Assembly: GCA_902728285.1 (NCBI GenBank)
Contig: CACVBU010000051.1
Coordinates: forward strand, 62,001-126,000
Source of the DNA: Clytia hemisphaerica
Taxonomy: Eukaryota > Cnidaria > Hydrozoa > Leptothecata > Clytiidae
Length of the DNA stretch: 64,000 nt
Direction: 5' to 3'
This document shows, one piece after another, positions 1-9,500 of this stretch; positions within the stretch are counted from its first letter, which is position 1; the number at the start of each line of letters is the position of its first letter. Both the position numbers and the translations under genes were made by a program. The notes under the pieces are model-generated. The model saw only the letters and a list, made by a program, of their open reading frames with translations. It was not told the origin of the DNA and ran no database searches.

Positions 1-515
1 TTTTTAATACTACAATATTTTGGGCCTAATTCTCTAAAGATACATTTTTTATTATCTTTTCCAGATCCCTTGTTAACCCTTAGACGTCACACCATTTGAA
101 GTACCCTTTTTTACTAATAATGACATGGATGTGTTTTATTCGGGAAAATATGGGGACTCTCGACTAGTTCTATCAAATGAGCGATTTTATATTTTGATTG
201 AAGTTTGACAAGATTAATGTTTTACTGTAGCTGGATTTTTGGATTTTTTGACCGGGTTGACCTGAACAGTGCGAGGTTTGACTGGGTTTATGTAGACCAT
301 TTATCTATTAATTTTGACCAGGTTTGAAAATTTTAACCAATTTTGACCCATTTTTAACCAATTTTGACTGCTTTTCCCACCGGGGCTTGAAGTTAAGCCA
401 TTTTTGGCATTTTTTTTTCCATCGGGGCGGATTTGACTGGGTTTCTGACACAGGGGTGTTCGTAGCGCCATCCTTAGGCAAAATTTTTGACTTTTAGTCG
501 TCTTGTTTAATTTAG
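1..515. other. Non-coding 5' flank (probable intron)
   Basis: No supported coding exon. A pyrimidine tract and AG at about 55-64 look like an acceptor, but the following sequence has stops in all three frames before the next GT. Bases about 430-460 resemble the right terminus of the ACACCCC-type MITE family seen at 18711-19326 and 63043-63207 (a gggtttctgacacaggggtgt-like end); the left end is not visible, so this is a partial copy at best. Because the first exon below starts in phase 0 without a start codon, this stretch is probably an intron. Confidence 0.4.
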
Positions 516-572
516 GATGAAGAAAAAGACAAAGGAGTACAAGATGATGATGAGAAAGATGGAAAAACAGAG
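516..572 (+). CDS. Candidate exon, 19 acidic codons
   Basis: Preceded by a T-rich tract and TTTAG, followed by GTGAGG, a good donor. The 57 nt read in phase 0 as 19 codons, 12 of them D, E or K, with a DDDEKD core. No other frame gives a better exon. Part of the recombinase gene model. Confidence 0.55.
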
Positions 573-3500
573 GTGAGGGGAAATTTCAGGGTTACTTTTC
601 TCACCTTTTGGTAAATCTTTCCAGTGAGTAGAGGGTTAGTAGGTAGGGAACCCACTGGGTCTATGATGCGGAGGTGTGAAAACGAAGGAACCTCTAGTAA
701 TTTTAGAAACTTACGATGATCTCTCTAATGAGGCTAGACGCGTAAATCAAATTGTATAGAGAAATTCTTTAAAGATCTCATACTCACTCTAGGCTTCACT
801 ATAAATTTTTGGATTACTATGTATTTTCTAAGTTATAATTATATGGAAAAAATATTCAATTGACTTTTTTGAGCTGAATTGATGGATTCTTCAATACCCT
901 TCTGAGATTCGGAAAATTCCGCCAGGAAGAAAAAAATAAAATCAACGTGAATGTCGATTACTGTTAAAAAGTAGAGGGTCATTTGGAACACGAAGAACTT
1001 AGAACAGAGAATGTATCTCCTGTTATCTCCAAGGGTTTTGAAATTGGTCGTCATTTTTCGTCGACAATCCACAATCACAAACGAACATCAAATCTTATCA
1101 TTTTCTATTATAAATCTAGGACGAAGAGAATGAACGATACGTTAAAGAAGATCAATGTGAAGATGAAAATGAATGTGGGAGAGAGAATGAGGTATTCGAC
1201 AATTCTTTATGCCTTTTTTTCTTATTGAATTTACAAATTGAATAATCTGGCCGATTTTATGAAATTTGTTCTCGAGATTTCGCGCTGAAGAAATATTCCC
1301 ATTCCCACTCCCATTTTATCCAAATCAAATTTTACCAACGTTATTTGAAATCTATTTGAACTGGTCTGATTGAAGTGATTAATTTCTCACAAATTTTCCA
1401 AACACCAAAAAGCGTCCACCGATAAAGCGATCAAAAAGAACTAAACTGTCGTGTAACTTAAATGTGAGCAAAAAGCATAATGGTGTAAGAAGATTATTGA
1501 AGCAATTATACGCAGTTTTTTAATAAGAATTACATAAATCGAGATGAACCTCGCAATTCTTAATTTTTCACGAATGTGAGCCCTAAAAAGATTTTAAGTG
1601 ATTCTTAAGTTTAGAAGACTGGAAAAATAAAAAATGCATTTAATTAAAGTAGAACTCGTGTCAAAAATAAGATTTTTTCTGCAAAATAAATAGTTCTTCA
1701 CAAATATACCAATATAGAACCGAAATGACAAGAATTCGAAATTTTCTAAGCAGAACCATATGGAACCATATTTCAGTCAAAATTTGAGGCTGAGCATTAT
1801 TATTAAAAAATTCTTAAAATTTCTCGATTTTGAGCCTCGTGATTCTTATAAAAAGAATTCTTTTAAAAAAAACTGTGTATCTAATCTTGTTTCAGGCTAA
1901 TGTGGATTTTCAGCGGACAGAAAGGACTCAAAATGTGTGACTGAAATCTTTGACGAGGTAACGTTTAGCTATTGTAACCAGTCATGGAGAAGTTTCAGTC
2001 ATAGTAGCCCTCATTTATGGGCCCCAATTTAGTTTTTTAACTTTAATCTTCAAATAACCCTAGTTCCATCAGGGTCTCTAAATATTTTATTAAGCAACTC
2101 ATATAAAAAGAATACACTCTTCTCGAGATGCATAAAAGCATTGCAGGTCTCCTTTTCAAACATTGTTGCTAGGGTAACTCGACAATATTTTACATATAAT
2201 TATTGTTTGTAAACGTTTGCGCTTTTGTTTTAAGATTTATAACTACCTCCTGGGAATACTACATTTACGTCTATGTAGATTTACTTATAATGATTATTCC
2301 GTTTGAAAACGAGGCCTGCAATGCTTTTTATACAGGGTGTCCCTAATTAAAGGATCGAGTTTGAACATGCTATTAAGAAGAAAAGTTTTTGTGTGTTAAC
2401 GCTAACAATGAATAATGAATACACACATAAAACTTTCTACTCATAGCTGTGTTTCGACTCGATCCTTTAATACACCTTTCCCGTAATGCAAACTTCTCAG
2501 AAATGGCCCGGGAAAAAGTGCGCTCCACCGTTGTGTATAAAATTATTTGGGAGGTAAACGAACGCGTTTTTGCCTGCGAGGGGTTCGGAAAAGTGGGTTT
2601 TCAGGTTCTAACTTTTGATAGCGATCTCTTTTTGGCAAAAAATATTCAGGGTTGCATAATATCATAAATAAAGAGAACATACTCAAATTTGAGAAGATTT
2701 TGCTCATCAGAAGTCGAGAAAAGCTCAGAAAACCAACTTTTCCCAAGGAAACCCAGGCAAAAACGGGTTTGTTTACCTCCAGAGACCAAACGGTGGAGAG
2801 CAACAAAATAATGCACGCGCATCTGTTTGGCGAATTACGGGAAAGGTGTATTAGTGACACCCTGTACATCTCGAGAAGAGTGTATTCGATAAATAGTATG
2901 AAGCAATTGTTATTCATTTTTTATTTAGACTGATGTTGAAAGTTTTATGAACGTTAAGTCTTTCGAAGACAACATTCAAACATGCTTTTGTAAGATGAAT
3001 TTGATATATTACACCCAATTCCTTTTTAATACTAGTAGGGCCCGGGGGGGGGGGCACCTAGGCAAAATGGGTGCCGGGTATGTGCGAGCCATAAGGGTAC
3101 CTTTTTCACAATCTCAAAAGTCTCTGAAAGGGGTACAAAAACCATTAAAAAGCAAAGTAAGTCTCTGAAAGGGTCCAAAATTTACAAAAAATCGAAATTT
3201 CCTCTCTCAAAGGGTCGCGATTTTCGAAAATTTGGACAAAAAACGGTCAAAAATCAGCAAAAAATTTTGAGAAAAGTCTCTTAAAGGGTCCTAAAAACGC
3301 CGATTTTTACTCTCTCTAAGGGTCGATTTTCGATTTTTGGCTCGCACATACCCGTCACATCGCAAACCCAGTACCCCCGGTTAATAGGGGGATATCAATA
3401 TTATTGAAGGGAGTACTGGGAATTTCGAAATAGAACGGGGGGTTTGAATATAAAGGGGGAATTCAATAAGAATGGGGGAGGTAAACTTTTTGGTCTAAAT

Positions 3501-6500
3501 ATGCTGTCTCTTACTGATTCTGGCTACTGAAAATGATAATGATGAGTCAAAACTTTTTTTAAAATGTAGAACTTAAAGTTTCATGCTTACAATCATCAGC
3601 TACATATGATACAAGTTTGATCTAATTGAAAAAAATTCAAAATTCAAACACCGCTAGAATCGACAAGTCGTAAAAATTAATGAGTAATTAGAAAAAATAA
3701 AATTATAATTCCCATGTGAGCAGCTATGTCCAGTCTTTTGTTTTATAATGTTTGAACATAAACTTATTCATGTGACGACATTTAGAAACGATTTCGGATC
3801 TTTTGTTAAGCAATTCGTCTTTGTTTTCGAATCTCAGGATTTCTAATTTTTCTTGTAAACAAAGGCGGCACATTTTGGAAGTGTTAGAGTAAGATTCGGC
3901 CCGTTTTTGGATAGACCATTTTAACGTCGGGGCAATATTCTTTTCTTTTAAGGCCCAAATATACGTAGACAGGGTTGTGCTGTTTTTGTACTTAGCGTTG
4001 TTGATAGATTGCTTGTGTTCATTATATCGCTGCTTGAATTCTCTTTCGGTAAGGCCAAGGTATGATTTCTTATCATGATTAGGTGCTGTAACTTCGCATT
4101 TATATACAATGGATTTGGTTTTGCATTTGTTTTGTAACGGACATGCATTTTTATTACGACAGTTGCAATGTTGGTCGTTGTCTTCAGGTTTCAATAAAAT
4201 CTTTTATTGTGGGAGTTTATAACAGAACGGACGTTTTCGGTACAAGAGTAGCTCACTTTGACATTGTTTTTGTTGAAAACTAAATAAAGTTTGTTTGCTT
4301 TTGTAAAATGTTTATCAATGAGTTTTAGGAAGGTTTTTCCTACATTTGTTGAGACGTTTTTGTTGTACGGGGGGTTGAACCATATAATTTTTCGCTTTCT
4401 TGATCGACGATTTTCTGTATTTTGGTAGGTATTTTCATATGATAAGTTGATGTTTTTGTAACCACTTGCTTTTAAAGCTTCTTCGTAGATAGGTTTGGCT
4501 TGCTTGATTGAAAATATTTTCATTTGAGGAGTTTTTTGAAAGTTTCTTGTTTATGGAAAGTGGCAGTTGCTTTATAATATTTTGAGGATGGTTTGAAGAT
4601 GTGTTTACATATGAAAGGGTATCATTCGGTTTTTTGAACGGTCGGTAAGTACCTGTGTTTAGATCAAGTGTCAAATCGAGAAAATCAACGGTTTTTCAAG
4701 TTAATGTCGATTTCAATGTCAAATCCTATGTTTTTGAAAATTTCGACAATTTTTTGACGGGTAGATTCAGCGTCTTTTCTTGTCAGGTTACGGAATATCA
4801 TTAAACCATCGTCACGATACAAACCAATATTACGCTTGTCAGTGATTTGCGAAAGGTTGTTCAAAATGTAAATACCGACAAGTTCACACACTTCAGCACC
4901 ATCGTAACTTCCCATTGTGACGTCGAAGCAATCGTGAGATTTGTTCTTTTTCCATGATACGTTGTTTGAAAAGAGAAGGGATTTACGGCAGTGATTGATT
5001 GTTCTGAGATCATTTTCTGAAATTGTTATGTATTGCATTGCGAAATTTAGTGCGTTGTCAAGTATTTCTTTAGTGATATTTGGGTAAAACTCTTTAATGT
5101 CCATTTGAATAAAGGAGTGTTCATTTTTATTTTCGATGGATGAAAACCATTCGATGACTTGGTCGGAATTCTTCCATTGGTTAAAGTGAAGGATGTTACG
5201 AAGGTCTGTATTGACTCTGTCTAGAATAGATTTACTGATTGCACCAAGTTCACTTTTGCATGGGTTGATAAGACGACAGGGTTGTTTTTGGTGGAAGTTT
5301 GGTTTATGGTCTTTCAACGTGATAAAAGCAGGTGGAAGGTGCAAGAATTTCTGCGCGTTCGTGGACTTTGTATGAAGCTGCTATGTGCTTTGCTTCGTTG
5401 TTGATTGCAGATTCGAGATTAGTAGGTGCTTTTTGGTAATTTTTTGTTACATTTTCGCGAAGCAATTTATTGTGTTGATCGGCAGGCATTTTGTATATAT
5501 TTGAGGTTTTGTCTGCAAAAACATAAACTTTATCGGATTTTCGGATTGATGAGATATCATTTTTCAATTTTCTCTGAAATTGATCGTAGTTATCACGATA
5601 TTCAATATTTTCGAACATATCAAATAGGTCTGATTCAAAAGCTTCCAGCTCAGGACATGGTGGTGGCGTTTTACGTGATTTAAAACCAAAATAGTTCTGT
5701 CGATGATCGTCGCTGTCTGGTTCGTTAATCCAAAACATTTTCCAGCGCATTCTCTTTATATCTGCTTGTATCGTGACGATGGTTTAATGATATTCCGTAA
5801 CCTGACAAGAAAAGAAGCTGAATCTACCCGTCAAAAAATTGTCGAAATTTTCAAAAACATAGGATTTGACATTGAAATCGACATTAACTTGAAAACCGTT
5901 GATTTTCTCGATTTGACACTTGATCTAAACACAGGTACTTACCGACCGTTCAAAAAACCGAATGATACTCTTTCATATGTAAACACATCTTCAAACCATC
6001 CTCAAAATATTATAAAGCAACTGCCACTTTCCATAAACAAGAAACTTTCAAAAAACTCCTCAAATGAAAATATTTTCAATCAAGCCAAACCTATCTACGA
6101 AGAAGCTTTAAAAGCAAGTGGTTACAAAAACATCAACTTATCATATGAAAATACCTACCAAAATACAGAAAATCGTCGATCAAGAAAGCGAAAAATTATA
6201 TGGTTCAACCCCCCGTACAAACAAAAACGTCTCAACAAATGTAGGAAAAACCTTCCTAAAACTCATTGATAAACATTTTACAAAAGCAAACAAACTTTAT
6301 TCAGTTTTCAACAAAAACAATGTCAAAGTGAGCTACTCTTGTACCGAAAACGTCCGTTCTATTATAAACTCCCACAATAAAAAGATTTTATTGAAACCTG
6401 AAGACAACGACCAACATTGCAACTGTCGTAATAAAAATGCATGTCCGTTACAAAACAAATGCAAAACCAAATCCATTGTATATAAATGCGAAGTTACAGC

Positions 6501-9500
6501 ACCTAATCATGATAAGAAATCATACCTTGGCCTTACCAAAAGAGAATTCAAGCAGCGATATAATGAACACAAGCAATCTATCAACAACGCTAAGTACAAA
6601 AACAGCACAACCCTGTCTACGTATATTGGGGCCTTAAAAGAAAGAATATTGCTCCGACGTTAAATGGTCTATATCCAAAAACGGGTCAAATCTTACTCTA
6701 ACACTTTCCAAATGTGCCGCCTTTGTTTACAAGAAAAATTAGAAATCCTGAGATTCGAAAACAAAGACGAATTGCTTAACAAAAGATCCGAAATCGTTTC
6801 TAAATGTCGTCACATGAATAAGTTTATGTTCAAACATTATAAAACAAAAGACTGGACATAGCTGCTCACATGGGAATTATAATTTTATTTTTTCTAATTA
6901 CTCATTAATTTTTACGACTTGTCGATTCTAGCGGTGTTTGAATTTTGAATTTTTTTCAATTAGATCAAACTTGTATCATATGTAGCTGATGATTGTAAGC
7001 ATGAAACTTTAAGTTCTACATTTTAAAAAAAGTTTTGACTCATCATTATTGTATTGCTCCTTTACGTAGAGCACTGTCTTTGGTGAAACAAACCCACCTT
7101 TATTGCTACTACTGAAAATGATATAAATATAAATTTCTGCACAATGGCCAAGGTTATAAATAAGTCTTAAATACCCAAGAGCTCACTATACTTGCTCGAA
7201 TTACGTTATTTTTTTATTTATATGAATTTTGTAGATATGGGAAAGTCCAAAATGCATGAGATAAATGAACACTAAATTCTAAAAAGTGGCTATACCATAT
7301 TGAGCCATTAAAAACTTGATCCAGAGAGTTAATATAGAGACCACCTTGAAAACCAGGAAGGTGAACTTTTCGATATGGTGTATTGTATTAGTTTTTCTCC
7401 AACCTGTAATGACTTTCAGATTGCTTTTTTGGTTTTTAAGCTGAACAAGAATGTAACCAGACAGGCGCAACACCGACCAAAGGAACTCAAAACCATTTAG
7501 ATGATGAGGTAATTATGATAAATGGTATATTTCATACTTGTGTTAATTCATCAAATTACGAAATTAGACTCAGAATGAAAAGCTAACATTTTCTCCTCCT
7601 TTGTTATTCGATATAAAGTGATAAGGTGATACTGATGCAAGATTGTAAATAAACTAGCAGGTTTCCAATACTAGACTTACTACAATCGGTGCCATAACAT
7701 ATTGGCAATTTTGGTTATTTTACCGTTTTTCGAAAATTGAAGTTCGAGCGAGAATGTCAATTTCGGGTCTTAAACTTCATTTCATCGAATATTTTGATTT
7801 GGAAGGGATTTATTGGCTTCCAGGCTATATTTCAAGCCCTATCGGACTATTTTTGAACTTTTGGATCCTCAAATCCTAAGCTCCTAAGTCTAGCGTTAAA
7901 ACTCTTCAAACCTACCTTAGAGCACTTAAAAGTCATTTGTGGTTTTGAAATTTCGTGGGGAATTCCCCTTTAGTGCCAAGTTTTATGCCACCGATTGTAG
8001 CACATATTGTTAGGAATTCTAGTCAAACATTAAAGAAGTTACGATTACAAGGTATACATTACAGTGGTTTATAATTTAGATTGGTGCCATTCAGCCTTCA
8101 GATGATGGATCTTTGGAAGACAGAAATAGACTCTGTACGTTTATTCGAGTTTGACACGATACAGTGATCATGAGTTTTGTTTGTTATTATCAAAAGTTTA
8201 AGTCCATACGGTGGTCTCTCAGACAAAAATAGGTACCGAGGTACGGGGACGTGCCGCTGGACAGGGTCTACTTTTTAATCTTTGAAAATACGTGAAAGGG
8301 TTGTAAAATCACTTTAATCCCCTAATAAATAACAAATAAACCTCCTGCCATTATTTCTATTTTTAAGTGTGGAAATTTTGAGATCTCCTCAATGTGTGTC
8401 AAAGTTTGACCAAAAGTCAATATCCTAAAGTGGCAATTTTCCAAATTTAAGCGCCAGTTCCCTCTCGGCCGCCAAGAGTTAGCTACTATATGGTTAAAAG
8501 TCAAAATATCTAAGTATTAAAACTAGTAATGAGCTCAAATGAACTAAATCGCAACTTTAAATTAGTCACAGAATTGTAGTCGATTGCAGTCATTAAAAGT
8601 TATGTATATTATCTTTGTTTTCATTTCTTGAATGGATATAATTATTGAGTGGACTATCTAGAACCTGTATTTTTTTAAGGGAAGAAATTTTTATGGGGAG
8701 TAATTTCTGCGGATTTGATTTCGCAATTTTGGGTATCAGATCAAAGCTTCATAACGTGTAGCAGAAAAACAAAATTTGAATTAGTACCGACGATTCGATT
8801 AAGATGAAACTTGAAGTACTATTCGTATTTCAAATTTTGTTTTTCTGTAATCTGAACTCATGACATTTCCTATCCGATCTCGAATTAGCGAGAGTCGACT
8901 TGGATTTATATAATAATTTTTTTCAAAATTCATAGCTGGAAAAGACGAAGCAGAGACACTTCATGGTTCAGACAGTGAGGTATTAAACATTTTTTAACTA
9001 AGCATTTTTTGTAAAAGAGGGTAATATAACATTTTATTAACGTCTTTTTAACCCTATTATTATCAGGCTTTTTTGGATTTTGTATTCTCAAGGGGGGGTG
9101 TTTTCCACCAGCCTTGCATAACTTTTGATCTAGAAAAGGTATGGACTTGAAATTTGGCACAAATGTTCTCTACTATAAAAGGAGTCCATATAAAAAAATT
9201 TGGGTTGATGACGTCATCATAAAGATGATGATGTCATCACAAAGTTTCATAATTATCGCTTACCAATGAAAAAGTACTATTCAATAAAATAGCAGTTAAA
9301 GTTGAACGAATGGAGATTTTTCAATTCTGTTTTGAAATTCTAAAAGCCAAAAAAAATATGTTTAACATATTTGCCGGTTTTTAACATACTAATAAAATCG
9401 AGGTTTAAAATCCATGCAGAAAATGAGTAAATTTTTTCAAAAAACAATGACGTCATTTTTGCTGACGTCAGCAGTTTTTGAAAATTTTAAAAATATTTTT

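Larger units (their letters stand above)
3539..7109. mobile_element. Penelope-like element, inverted head-to-head composite
   Basis: A minus-strand copy (about 3539-5750) is joined head to head with a 5'-truncated plus-strand copy (about 5769-7048). The shared arms (about 3536-4822 and 5769-7048) are near-identical inverted repeats of about 1.28 kb around a 0.95-kb spacer. Both encode the end of an RT with a YRDDGL core and a GIY-YIG-type endonuclease. The whole is flanked by a 14-bp direct repeat, TACTGAAAATGATA at 3525-3538 and 7110-7123, which reads as a target duplication. A 5'-truncated second copy in tandem or inverted order is a known habit of Penelope-like elements. It lies in the intron between exons 2929-2989 and 7441-7508. 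Confidence 0.8.

Noticed and set aside
65-100. Exon between TTTTCCAG and GTACCC
   Set aside because: Stops in every frame.
1896-1957. Exon starting at the good acceptor TTGTTTCAG
   Set aside because: All three frames meet a stop before the donor at 1958.
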